Shown in pieces: positions 17,599-26,036 of a DNA stretch of 64,000 nucleotides. The stretch is taken from positions 124,001 through 188,000 of the forward strand of contig QQVO01000036.1 of the NCBI GenBank assembly GCA_003388505.1. The letters run 5' to 3'. Under the pieces are notes generated by a model. The model searched no databases. It saw only the letters and a list, made by a program, of their open reading frames with translations, and was not told where the DNA came from. Positions within the stretch are counted from its first letter, which is position 1. Each line of letters starts with the position of its first letter. The stretch comes from Planctomycetota bacterium. GTDB lineage: Bacteria; Planctomycetota; Planctomycetia; Planctomycetales; Planctomycetaceae. The position numbers were made by a program, and so were the translations under genes.

Positions 17599-17934
17599 GA
17601 GAGCCTCAATTCATCCGGAAAAAAGTGCTTGTGAGTCCCCTCACAATAGCCCCACCCGCCGAATCCCGACTCGGCCGATCCCCGACAGGCGGCGTGGGGG
17701 CAATCCGGATGTGACTTGCAGACATCGGAAAGATTCAGCTTCACTCCACTGACGTTGGCGACGTTCGTAATACGAGAACGACCAATGCCAACGCCGCGAA
17801 ACCCGGGATCCAAGCGCATCAGCCACCCTCCGCGCACCCTCCGTGTCTCTGCGCCTCCGTGGTGACCCGAACGCAGAAGCTCCCTCACCTCAACAGCCGG
17901 GACCGCAGGACTCGGCGCCAACCGTTCCCCACAG
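17599..17934. other. Intergenic with a ctccgtg-type repeat arm
   Basis: The only recognisable item is the arm cctccgtgtctctgcgcctc (17838-17857, continuing to 17864), a member of the short dispersed family also seen at about 21443, 24021, 25199 and 56495. No gene is supported. Confidence 0.5.
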
Positions 17935-20928
17935 CTACTTGTCCGGAAACTCTGCCTCGCGCAGAAACGAGATCACGTCCGCAAGATCCTGCTGCGACAG
18001 CTTCTTTTCGAGCCCTTCCGGCATCAGCGACTTGTTGGAACTGCGAATCTCCTCCACATCGCTGCGGAGGATCGTCTGCTCCTTCCCCTCCGCCTGCTTC
18101 AACGTGATGCTCGTGGCCGTTTCCGAAGCAATGATGCCGGTGTGAATCGTGCCGCTGTTCGTCAGCACGACGAACTCCTGATAGTTCGGCGAGACTTCGC
18201 GGTTCGGATCGAGGATATGCAGCAGCAGTTCGGCCGGCGTCCGGTGCTTCACGGTTGCCAGGCTCGGTGCCACGTTGTGGCCTTCGCCGCCGAAACGGTG
18301 GCACGCGCTGCATTCCTTCCGGAACACCGCGTGTCCGCGCTCGAAGTCCGTCTCCAGCGTCAACGCCGACTGATACTCGTCCACGACCTCTTTCCGCGGA
18401 CTGGGGGCGTCTGCCGCAAAGACCTTGACCGCGCGGTCCCGAATCTCGGGAACCGCGCTGTTCATGTAGATGTCCCGCCGGCCCCACGAGATGTAACCGG
18501 GCGAAACGGTCCCTTCGGCAATGGCGTCCAGAACGGCGATCAACCAGTCGCTCCGCGACAGCAGCCGGTTCACCGTTTCTCCCCGCACTTCCGGAGTCAG
18601 CGAGGAATAGCGGTCCAGAATGATTTCCGCGACCTCCGGCTGAGGATAACTCGTGAGAGCGAGAATCGCGGCCTGCTGCAGTTCCGCCGGATGCTGCGGG
18701 CCCAGCAGCGCCGGCAGGGCGTCGCGCACCGGTTCGTACGGGCCGTAGGACAGGAGTTGGACCGCCAGCGTCCGGTCGGCGATCCCGGCCTCCGGATTCA
18801 TCGCCGTCTGCTCCGCGTCTGCGAGGAACGCGGCGATCAGCCGGCCCGCCGGCGAATTCTCGTCTTCGATGGTCGAACCCAGATGCGCGCCCGCGCGTTT
18901 ACGTCCCGCTCCGAGTGCGGCGATTACATATGTCTGCAGATTCGTTTCGAGGTCAACCGTTGCGTTCAGCAATGCCTGCACTTCGTTCGGGCTGCCGGCG
19001 ATTCCGATCGACATGCAGAGCTGCTGGATCATCGCCCGGCCTCCCTCGTCGCTGGTGAACTCGCGATCGGACAGGACGTCCAGCACAAACGGCAGGGCTT
19101 TGCGCGACAGCGAACTCAACACGGCCGTCCGCGTCCACGGATCACCTGCGTCTCGCGCCGCAATCGCGCGCAGCGCAGAGGTGACCCGCTCATCGTCGAC
19201 CTCGCCCAGCGTGAGCGCCAACTGGAACCGCACGCGGGGTGCTTCGTCACCTGTGAGACCGAGAACGGCTGTCAGCAGTTCCGGATTGTCGCCCAGACGC
19301 GGTTCGGCCAGCCGCACTGCATGCTCCCGCACGTGCGCATCGGCGTCCGAGAGCGCTTGCAGCAGATCGTCCGCCGTCAGCACGCCCAGGCCGTGCAGCG
19401 ACCACAGCGCGTGCAGCCGCGCCTCTGCGGCCTCGCTGCCGCTGAGCAGCTTCCGCAACGGATCGACCGCGGCCTGATCCTGCCGCTCGAAGATCAACCG
19501 GTGAGACGTTTCCCGCCACCACGCATTCGGATTCTCCAGTTCGGCAACCAGTTCTTTCGTGGAGGCATCCCCCAACCGAGGCGCCGGCGGCAGCTCGAAA
19601 CCCGCTGCATACTCGCCCGGAACAATCCGGTAAATCCGCCCGCGATCTCGGCCGCTGGTCAGGTCGACCCGCGCTTTGAGGTCGTCCGGCATCGACCACG
19701 GATGCTCGATCGTCTCGCGATACATGTCCAGCACGTGCAGCGTCCCGTCCGGCGCGTTGATGAAGTTCACCGGCCGAAACCAGTTGTCGGTCGACGCCAG
19801 GAACTCGACCCCGTCATGCGCCCGCTCGCCCACGAAGCTCACCCCCGCCGGCGACAACCGGTAGCGCATCACCAGATTCCCGGCCACCTCGCCGATAAAG
19901 GCATTCCCCCGGTACTCCTCCGGGTACGCGTGCCCCCGGTAGATCGTCACTCCGCTGGAAGACGTGACGAACCCGCTCGGCACCGTCGAGTCATGCGGCG
20001 GATTCGTCGCGGCGTCGGCCGCCTGCCGTGCCGCATTGATCACCCGCCACGGCTCCGGCGGACTGATCTGATACACCGCGATCGCGTCGCCCGCCGTCGC
20101 CACGTCGTTGAGTGCCGAGGCGACCGGCAGGGAAGGGTTTCGCTGCAGGTAACGGTCCGGCAGGACCACATGCTGCACCGGGTTGCGGATGTTGCACAGA
20201 AAGCGGTTGCCCCAGTCGTCAAACGTGTTGCCGAACCGCGCGCCCCCCGAAATCACTTCGAACTCCTCGGTGATCGGATCGAAACGGAAGTCGCTACGTC
20301 CCAGCCGTACCGGCTCGCCATCCTCGCTCCGTCGAATGTCCCCTCCGTTGCCCGAGCCGGCGGCGTAGATGTGATGATCGAGTCCCCAGTGCAGGTTGTT
20401 CATCACCGCCTGCACGTTGTACTTGCGGAAGCCGGTGAACACGGTCCGCCAGACGTCGGCCTTCCGGTCCCCGTCGGTGTCCTTCAGATACAGCACGTCA
20501 GGCGTCGCCGCCACGTAAACTCCGCCGTCCCACAGCGCGATCCCGGCCGGCCACGACAGCTCGTCGGCGAACACGGTCGACTTGTCGAACACCCCGTCCC
20601 CGTCCGTATCCTCCAGCACGCTGACCCGCCCCAGAGGTTCCGACGTCTGCTCCTGCCACGCCTGATCGTGCGACGGGTCGGAATACGGGTAATCGATCAT
20701 CTCCACCACGTACGCCAGACCGTTCTCGTCGTACTGCATCGCAATCGGATCGGCCACCAGCGGCTCGGCCGCAATCAACTCCGCCCGAAACCCGTCCTGC
20801 AGCACAATCGTCTCCACCGCCTCCCCCGGCTCCGTCGCCGGCACCCGCGGCAAAGGCTCCGCTTCCGCCGCCTGCCCCATGAGCGCGTAAAGGAGCAACA
20901 AACCTTCCGTTCCGGTGACCATGCTCAA
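17935..20928 (-). CDS. PVC-type membrane-bound dehydrogenase with HEAT repeats and cytochrome c domain
   Basis: 997 aa. The start is TTG at 20928 or ATG at 20922; GGGGAGG sits 5 or 11 nt upstream. The signal peptide GLLLLYALMGQAAEAEP precedes a sorbosone-dehydrogenase-like beta-propeller (about 35-430), with EPLVADPIAMQYDENG, LEDTDGDGVFDKSTVFAD, YLKDTDGDRKADVW and YAAGSGNGG. Helical HEAT-type repeats fill about 450-860. The C-terminal heme domain has CSACH near residue 873 and a Met-containing tail (NKSLMPEGLEKKLSQQDLAD). Such proteins are abundant in planctomycetes and are thought to oxidise sugars or polysaccharide parts in the periplasm. The substrate is unknown. The long opposite-strand frame over it is a shadow. 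Confidence 0.93.
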   Translation of the reverse strand: MSMVTGTEGLLLLYALMGQAAEAEPLPRVPATEPGEAVETIVLQDGFRAELIAAEPLVADPIAMQYDENGLAYVVEMIDYPYSDPSHDQAWQEQTSEPLGRVSVLEDTDGDGVFDKSTVFADELSWPAGIALWDGGVYVAATPDVLYLKDTDGDRKADVWRTVFTGFRKYNVQAVMNNLHWGLDHHIYAAGSGNGGDIRRSEDGEPVRLGRSDFRFDPITEEFEVISGGARFGNTFDDWGNRFLCNIRNPVQHVVLPDRYLQRNPSLPVASALNDVATAGDAIAVYQISPPEPWRVINAARQAADAATNPPHDSTVPSGFVTSSSGVTIYRGHAYPEEYRGNAFIGEVAGNLVMRYRLSPAGVSFVGERAHDGVEFLASTDNWFRPVNFINAPDGTLHVLDMYRETIEHPWSMPDDLKARVDLTSGRDRGRIYRIVPGEYAAGFELPPAPRLGDASTKELVAELENPNAWWRETSHRLIFERQDQAAVDPLRKLLSGSEAAEARLHALWSLHGLGVLTADDLLQALSDADAHVREHAVRLAEPRLGDNPELLTAVLGLTGDEAPRVRFQLALTLGEVDDERVTSALRAIAARDAGDPWTRTAVLSSLSRKALPFVLDVLSDREFTSDEGGRAMIQQLCMSIGIAGSPNEVQALLNATVDLETNLQTYVIAALGAGRKRAGAHLGSTIEDENSPAGRLIAAFLADAEQTAMNPEAGIADRTLAVQLLSYGPYEPVRDALPALLGPQHPAELQQAAILALTSYPQPEVAEIILDRYSSLTPEVRGETVNRLLSRSDWLIAVLDAIAEGTVSPGYISWGRRDIYMNSAVPEIRDRAVKVFAADAPSPRKEVVDEYQSALTLETDFERGHAVFRKECSACHRFGGEGHNVAPSLATVKHRTPAELLLHILDPNREVSPNYQEFVVLTNSGTIHTGIIASETATSITLKQAEGKEQTILRSDVEEIRSSNKSLMPEGLEKKLSQQDLADVISFLREAEFPDK

Positions 20929-20929
20929 T

Positions 20930-21226
20930 TCATCCTCCCCATACCGCGACGCACCACGCGGTCAATGATGCAACTATGATGATCCCAAGTACAGCTGCGA
21001 TGGACGCAACTCGTGAAACTGATTTGTGCCGAATCGTCCTCAAGAGGAGCGTCACGATTACGACGAGCAGTGACGCGACGATTACCAGATTCGTCGTTTC
21101 TGGGACTCTGTCGAAAGAGCTGGTCGATCGCGAAAGTTGGACCATCGACAATGCGAAATGGACATAAACCGGGAGCAGTGCGATCGCAGCCGCAAGATCG
21201 ATCGGCCATTGGCGGTGCCCATTCAT
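20930..21226 (-). CDS. Small membrane protein
   Basis: 98 aa from ATG 21226 (MNGHRQWPIDLAAAIALLPV). There are three hydrophobic segments: around 9-30, TTNLVIVASLLVVIVTLLLR and VASIAAVLGIIIVASLTAW. A longer version starting at 21352 would have its first 40 residues encoded by the R5 repeat, so the shorter start is preferred. The stop lies 1-7 nt before the start of the dehydrogenase-like gene on the same strand, implying co-transcription. Family not recognised. Confidence 0.6.
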   Translation of the reverse strand: MNGHRQWPIDLAAAIALLPVYVHFALSMVQLSRSTSSFDRVPETTNLVIVASLLVVIVTLLLRTIRHKSVSRVASIAAVLGIIIVASLTAWCVAVWGG

Positions 21227-21264
21227 CGCGAATCCAAACCGTTCAAGGATTTCGAGATATATCG

Positions 21265-21360
21265 CTTTGCAGATCAAAGTTGGCGATCTGTCTCGCGGAT
21301 TCTCGTCTTCGACAGTCCAAACACCGCTCGACGCGGACACGTGGTCGAGCAATTTGCTCT
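21265..21360 (+). repeat. R5 repeat, copy 1 (96 bp)
   Basis: Shares about 90 per cent of its bases with 62715-62810, same orientation. The core gacagtccaaacaccgctcg is identical. It contains a stem gctcgac...gtcgagc. It overlaps the putative 5' extension of the small membrane protein frame. Confidence 0.78.
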
Positions 21361-21475
21361 AACGACGTGTCGCAACGTTGCAGTCGCTGCAAGAACGCCC
21401 CCAATCCTCCCCGAACTCCCCTCCCAGAACAACAGCACGCAAAACTCCGCGCCTCTGCGATTCCGCGAGAGCCCC

Positions 21476-23095
21476 TCAGTCCCGGAACTGATACGAATAC
21501 AGGTCCGCATCACGTAACTCGAACCGCACCCGCACCGCCCGGCCGGCCAGCTCTGCCAGGTCCGCCTCTGACTTCCACACGACCGGACGGTCGAGCGTGT
21601 CGCCGAACAGTTCCTCGCAGTCCTCCAGGGAGTAGCCGGGGAGAGGCTCGCCCTGCTCATTCTGAATCTCGACGCGAACACTCCCAGCGGCCGACGTCGC
21701 GAAGTTCAGCCACAGCGTGTTCCCGCTGAAGACAATCGGCTGCGTGACCAACTCCCCACCGCTCAGTGGCGCTTGTACCGAGACAAACCCGTCCAGTCGC
21801 AACGTGTAGCGCCGCAGCAGGTCGCTGGTGTCGGTCCAGTAACTCTCCACTGCGTAGAGCGAAAGCTCATTTGGCCCGCCTTCGAGCATCCCCTTTGTCT
21901 CGACCGGATGCCACGCGATGAACTGATGTCCGTAGTTCCACGTCCCCGGTCGCTCGATCCCGGGCCGCAGGAATCCCTCGTTCCAGCGTTTGAAAACGAC
22001 GCCGTCCCGGCTTGCCATCAGCAGCCCTTCCGTCAGCGCGCGGCCATATCGTTCGCTCGCCTTCGCCCGCCACAACCGGTTCTCCAGTTCCGGCAACGCA
22101 CGCAGCGAGGGCGACCAGAGATCGGTCCGTTCCGGCCCCGCACTCGCGCGGGCCTCATGATCCGGCCCGTCCTGATGGCCGCGCTCGACGTACCGCGTCG
22201 GAAACCCGATCAGCAGATGCGGCGCCCGATAATACGGCTTCACCTGGTTCGTATAGAGCTGCTCCGACGGGGAGTCGACATATTCCAGATCGGCCTGCTC
22301 CTCCCAGTGCAGGAAATCGTGCGACACCGCCGTGCGAATCGCGCGGTCTCCCTGCGGATTCCACACCTCTTTGAGGTCGTCGCCGCCCCCGGTGAAGTAC
22401 CGCCAGTACGCGCGATACTGACCACGCTCGGCATCCCAGAACGCCAGGTTCTGTGAATCAAACGCCCCGGCGTTGATCACCGCTTCGTCACTCATCGGCG
22501 ACCAGTGCAGTCCGTCCGGCGATTTGAACGCCAGCAATCCGCGTCGATTGTCCTCCGGCAACCGATCGGCAGGCAGCAGGGCCTTGTACCGCGCATCGGC
22601 CGGCGCGTCGGGGTTGTCATCCTTAAAGACCGCCGGCTCCCCGGGGACCGACATCGCGTCGCCCACTTTCTGCCGGACCATCACGATATTGTTCGCCCTG
22701 CTCCCCTCAAACTCATGCAGTCCCAGCGCCGGCTTCCGCCAGTGAATCCCGTCGTCGCTCTCCGCATAGCAGCAGAACTGACCGTGAGTCCCGGCATCGA
22801 CTCCATTCGGCGTGACGGTCAGTTGCCCGGCCGCGTAGTACATGCGGTACAGGTCGCCGTCCTTGAAGACACTGTGATAGACCGAGCCGCTCCCCTCCCA
22901 CGGCTCGTCATGCTCCATCACCACTTCCTGCGGAACCGGATGATGCAATCGCAACTCGGCATCGCCTTCGAGCCGTTCGACGAGGCTCTCCTCAACAAAC
23001 AGTTCCCGCCGCGACCCGATCTCCACCGCATCCTGCGCGGCCGCATCGAGCAACGTGAAAGCGATCACAGACAAACCGACAACGCAGCGAATCAT
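21476..23095 (-). CDS. Exported GH32-like five-bladed propeller protein
   Basis: 539 aa. The signal peptide MIRCVVGLSVIAFTLLDAAA is cleaved near AQD. The body repeats the glycosidase-propeller signatures of GH32/43/68-like proteins: EPWEGSGSVYHSVFKDGDLY, YAESDDGIHWRKPALGL, FKSPDGLHWSPMSDEAV and YVDSPSEQLYTNQVKPYYRA. A C-terminal beta-sandwich ends in VRVRFELRDADLYSYQF. Planctomycetes hold many such proteins of unproven substrate, probably acting on glycans outside the cell. A decayed copy of the C-terminal part may lie at 27811-28036. Confidence 0.85.
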   Translation of the reverse strand: MIRCVVGLSVIAFTLLDAAAQDAVEIGSRRELFVEESLVERLEGDAELRLHHPVPQEVVMEHDEPWEGSGSVYHSVFKDGDLYRMYYAAGQLTVTPNGVDAGTHGQFCCYAESDDGIHWRKPALGLHEFEGSRANNIVMVRQKVGDAMSVPGEPAVFKDDNPDAPADARYKALLPADRLPEDNRRGLLAFKSPDGLHWSPMSDEAVINAGAFDSQNLAFWDAERGQYRAYWRYFTGGGDDLKEVWNPQGDRAIRTAVSHDFLHWEEQADLEYVDSPSEQLYTNQVKPYYRAPHLLIGFPTRYVERGHQDGPDHEARASAGPERTDLWSPSLRALPELENRLWRAKASERYGRALTEGLLMASRDGVVFKRWNEGFLRPGIERPGTWNYGHQFIAWHPVETKGMLEGGPNELSLYAVESYWTDTSDLLRRYTLRLDGFVSVQAPLSGGELVTQPIVFSGNTLWLNFATSAAGSVRVEIQNEQGEPLPGYSLEDCEELFGDTLDRPVVWKSEADLAELAGRAVRVRFELRDADLYSYQFRD

Positions 23096-23225
23096 GGAGG
23101 TTCCTCATTGGCTCAGACCTGGAAACCGACCCAAGATTCAATATGCCCCTCTGCTTGTCAACGCCGCACCAGGGCTTACCGGCTGAGTGCCGTGTGTGGT
23201 CAATGAAGCCGACACCCCAATCCCG

Positions 23226-23498
23226 TCATGTCTGTTCACTCCGTGTCCTGCGCCGCCACCATGATCGCATCCGTTCAATGGTCCGCGGCCCGACCAGCGC
23301 TGCTCCGCTCCACCATGCAACCTGCACTCCGACAAACATCGCCCCCGCCAGCCCGGCCTTCTGGCCAACCGTCAATGGCAGGAACGGAACCACAAACAGC
23401 GAAAACCACAACACGCCCGAGAGCAGTATCAACACCATCCCGGCTCGCGCAGCCGTTCGACTTCGGACACGCCCGCCAACCGGCGAATCATCTGTCAT
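23226..23498 (-). CDS. Small two-span membrane protein ('transporter suffix' type)
   Basis: About 90 aa from ATG 23498. Hydrophobic segments are GMVLILLSGVLWFSLFVVPF and GLAGAMFVGVQVAWWSGAAL, with LPLTVGQKAGLAGAMF between and a basic tail RRRTRSEQT. The pattern (PFLPLsxxqKaxlaga...FWxGaxLlG) resembles the short 'transporter suffix domain' proteins of unknown function. A longer frame to 23549 has a Cys-rich N-terminus that is not family-like. Confidence 0.65.
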   Translation of the reverse strand: MTDDSPVGGRVRSRTAARAGMVLILLSGVLWFSLFVVPFLPLTVGQKAGLAGAMFVGVQVAWWSGAALVGPRTIERMRSWWRRRTRSEQT

Positions 23499-23641
23499 CT
23501 GTGCACTCGCACAACACATCCCATCGATGCGGCAGGCAGGCTGCCGCACTCTGCAGACAGCGTCTGCCGGTCGACAACATCGTTTTCGGCCAATGCACAG
23601 TTTGCACGAACGCGTCGTGCATTTCCTGCAGCACGGGCTCG

Positions 23642-23950
23642 TCAGTCGCCATAGAACTTGGGGTACGTATGGACGTGCGAATTTGCCTGTCTGGCGAGTT
23701 CCAACATCGCCTGACCATGCGCTTTGACGTCCGAATCGGTGGCCGATTCGAGGGCACTTTCGATTTCAACGATGAGCACGGGAAGCTGCACCTGATTGAA
23801 AGTGGTGTCGCCGTATGGGTCAATGAAACGGAGGCAGATCGAATCGGATCCAGGGTACGAGTCCGCGAGTCGAGCTGTTAAGTGGCCAGGATCGAACAAC
23901 TCCGCCTCGATGTCGCCATCTTCTGACTCGATTCTGACGTCGATACTCAT
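23642..23950 (-). CDS. Hypothetical small acidic protein
   Basis: 102 aa from ATG 23950 (MSIDVRIESEDGDIEAELFD). An alternative start at 24022 adds 24 residues. The composition is acidic, with a beta-rich N-half and a helical C-half (VEIESALESATDSDVKAHGQ). There is no recognisable domain. It could be an immunity-type or housekeeping small protein. Support comes from codon usage and length only. Confidence 0.55.
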   Translation of the reverse strand: MSIDVRIESEDGDIEAELFDPGHLTARLADSYPGSDSICLRFIDPYGDTTFNQVQLPVLIVEIESALESATDSDVKAHGQAMLELARQANSHVHTYPKFYGD

Positions 23951-24020
23951 CACTCGGTCTTCCCCAATAGCGAATACCGAATTCTCCCCGATCTCTCCAA
24001 CCACAGCAACAGGTCTCATC

Positions 24021-24047
24021 ACTCCGCGGCTCTGCGCCTCCGCGAGA
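24021..24047 (+). repeat. ctccgcg-type repeat arm
   Basis: actccgcggctctgcgcctc and following cgcgaga. It is one of the short dispersed arms, here about 75 bp upstream of the BNR protein gene. Confidence 0.5.
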
Positions 24048-24122
24048 GGTTGATCACCATCGACGAGGAAACGACGATACTCGCATCACCCACCGCCAAC
24101 GAAACCCAACGCGGCCAACCCG

Positions 24123-25169
24123 ATGAAAACGCTCGCCCTCTCCATCACCGCCTTCGCTCTCACCGCCACCGCCGACGATCCCCCCCGGGACGACGCATAC
24201 ATCGCCGTCAAGGACGCCACGGTCTGGCCCAATCTCACCCGGTTGCCCAGCGGCGACATCCTGCTCGCCGGCCTCAATGTGCCCAGCCACGGCCAGCGCG
24301 AAGGCGACGTCGGCTGCTGGATCAGCAGCGATGATGGCGAATCGTGGGAGTCGGTCGGCCGCATGACGCAGCATGACCCCGATACCGTCCGCATGAATCA
24401 AGCCGTCGGCCTCAATCAGCACGGCCACATCGTCGGCCTCGTCAGCGGTTGGACCAACGTGCAGCAGGAGGGAGCGCCGAAGCGAGACGCCTTCCGGGAT
24501 GCGATCCTCAGGCCGTGGGTCTGCATTTCGGAGGACGAAGCGAGGAACTGGGACGTCACGAAGGAATTCCCGGTCGACCCGGCCGGGCGTGAGTTGATCC
24601 CCTTCGGCGACATTATCCTCTCCGCCGACGGCCGCCTCAACGTGTCCGCCTACTCCACCGCCTATTGGGACCATCCCGACCCCTGGGCGGCCTTTTTCCT
24701 CACCAGCGAAGACGACGGCCGCACCTGGCAGGTCGGCGCCAAGATCGACGACAACATCAACGAAACCGCCCTGCTGAACCTCGGCGACGGCCAGTGGCTC
24801 GCCGTCGCCCGATCCGGCCAGTTGACGCAGTACCGTTCCACCGACGACGGCGAAACTTGGACCAACGAAGGAGCCGTCACGAACGGCCGCCAGATCCCCG
24901 GACATCTGCTCAGGCTGAACGACGGCCGCCTCGTCTTCAGCTACGGAGACCGCTCGCAGGAGAAAGGCGTCAAAGTGGAAATCAGCGACGATCTCGGCAA
25001 AACCTGGAGCGCCCCCACCCACCTCGCCTCCATGCCCGCCACCGACGGCGGCTACCCATCCAGCGTCCAAAGAAACGACGGCAAGATCCTCACCCTCTTC
25101 TACACCAAGACAGAAGACACCTACGTCGTCAAAGCCATCATCTGGGAGGTCCCCTCAACGACCGAGTGA
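24123..25169 (+). CDS. Exported BNR/Asp-box protein (sialidase-like)
   Basis: 348 aa. The short signal peptide MKTLALSITAFALTATA is followed by a six-bladed propeller. Asp-boxes (S-x-D-x-G-x-x-W) are SSDDGESW (68-75), SEDDGRTW (195-202), STDDGETW (239-246) and SDDLGKTW (288-295), with a degenerate one at 136-143. This is the sialidase superfamily. Arg/Tyr/Asp catalysis for true neuraminidase activity cannot be confirmed, so 'exo-alpha-sialidase family' is the safe call. It lies 95 bp upstream of the UGA-containing FrnE-like gene, same strand. Confidence 0.88.
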   Translation: MKTLALSITAFALTATADDPPRDDAYIAVKDATVWPNLTRLPSGDILLAGLNVPSHGQREGDVGCWISSDDGESWESVGRMTQHDPDTVRMNQAVGLNQHGHIVGLVSGWTNVQQEGAPKRDAFRDAILRPWVCISEDEARNWDVTKEFPVDPAGRELIPFGDIILSADGRLNVSAYSTAYWDHPDPWAAFFLTSEDDGRTWQVGAKIDDNINETALLNLGDGQWLAVARSGQLTQYRSTDDGETWTNEGAVTNGRQIPGHLLRLNDGRLVFSYGDRSQEKGVKVEISDDLGKTWSAPTHLASMPATDGGYPSSVQRNDGKILTLFYTKTEDTYVVKAIIWEVPSTTE

Positions 25170-25198
25170 TCGCGCAACCGGAATCCAATGCCGATCAA

Positions 25199-25227
25199 CC
25201 TCTGCGTCTCTGCAACTCCGCGAGAAA
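25199..25227 (+). repeat. ctctgcgtctctgc-type repeat arm
   Basis: cctctgcgtctctgcaactc then cgcgaga. It belongs to the same short family as 24021-24047 and lies between the BNR gene and the candidate selenoprotein gene. Confidence 0.45.
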
Positions 25228-25263
25228 CCCCTTTCACAGCGACTCACTGACCCGAAGCCCCCC

Positions 25264-25893
25264 ATGCCGACCGAGCACACCATCAACCTCGAAGTCTTCT
25301 CCGACTACATCTGACCCTGGTGCTACCTCAGTACGGTCCGTATTGAACGACTTGCCCACGCGTACGACATCGCGGTGAAGTTCCGTCACTTCCCGCTACA
25401 TCCCGATACGCCCGTGGAAGGCCTCACGCTCGAGGAACTCTTCCGCGGCCGCAACATCGACATTCCTGCCGCACAGCAGCGGATGGCAGATTTGATGCGG
25501 GAAGCGGGTCTCCCTTACGGCGAACGGACGATGACCTACAACAGCCGTCTCGCCCAGGAACTGGCCGCCTGGGCCGACCAGCAACCTGGGGGTGAAGAAA
25601 TCCACGATATTCTGTTCAAGGCCTACTTCGTCGAAGGCCGGAACCTCGCCGAGATCGACACGCTCCTGGAGGCCGCGGAACAGGCCGGCCTCTCCGGAAC
25701 TGAAGCGCACGAAGTGCTCGAATCACGATCCTGCAGCGACCTCGTCGACGCCGACTGGAACCGCTCCCGGCAACTCGGCATCACCGGCGTCCCCACCTTC
25801 GTCGCCGGCGACCGCGGCGTCGTCGGCGCCCAACCCTACGAAGCCCTCCAACAACTCATCAAATCCGCCGGCGCACGCGCAATCTCTTCATGA
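25264..25893 (+). CDS. Candidate selenoprotein: FrnE/DsbA-family thioredoxin-fold oxidoreductase with UPWC active site
   Basis: 210 codons from ATG 25264 to the final stop, with one in-frame TGA at 25312-25314 (codon 17). The reading is MPTEHTINLEVFSDYI-TGA-PWCYL. FrnE-type DsbA proteins begin with (V)(F)SD(F/Y)(I/V)CPWCYLG, so the TGA replaces the first Cys of the CPWC redox motif. The rest is intact: FRHFPLHPDTPVEGLTLEEL, KAYFVEGRNLAEIDTLLEAA, LGITGVPTFVAGDRGVVGAQ (cis-Pro loop) and full family length (209 residues plus stop). UxxC in a thioredoxin fold is a known selenoprotein pattern. A hairpin at 25328-25346 has SECIS-like spacing. If Sec is not inserted, only a 172-aa product from GTG 25375 lacking the active site could form. 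The alternative is a recent C-to-TGA nonsense mutation or a sequencing error. selA/B/C/D are not in this window. Confidence 0.8.
25328..25346 (+). promoter_or_regulatory. SECIS-like stem-loop after in-frame TGA
   Basis: tcagtacg (25328-25335) pairs with cgtattga (25339-25346) over 8 bp, including one G-U pair, closing a 3-nt loop gtc. The loop starts 21 nt after the TGA. Bacterial SECIS elements lie directly downstream of UGA with an apical loop roughly 16-37 nt away and a G in the first loop positions, and both hold here. The stem encodes Ser-Thr-Val, where relatives usually have Gly-Lys-Arg, as if RNA structure constrains the codons. Confidence 0.65.
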
Positions 25894-26036
25894 CTGAGTC
25901 TTCTCAAAACTCAGGGTGGCCCGGACGCCCCCGCGTCCGGGTGGCGCAGCCACAAGATGCAGCCCCACAATCTTGAGAACTCACCAACCGGCCCAACTCC
26001 CGCGCCAACCAGTGACAGCACCATCCCATCTCCCTG

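Noticed and set aside
18142-20979. 945-codon plus-strand open frame opposite the dehydrogenase gene
   Set aside because: Arg/His/Pro-rich translation with no domain; it mirrors a well-supported minus-strand protein. A high-GC shadow frame.
24054-25070. 338-codon minus-strand frame rich in Gly and Val
   Set aside because: Mirror of the Asp-box protein; Gly-rich because it reads gcc/ggc codons backwards.
25375-25893. GTG at 25375 as the true start of the FrnE-like gene
   Set aside because: It would remove the first strand and the whole CPWC active site. Upstream sequence in the same frame matches the family start exactly, so read-through of the TGA is the better model.
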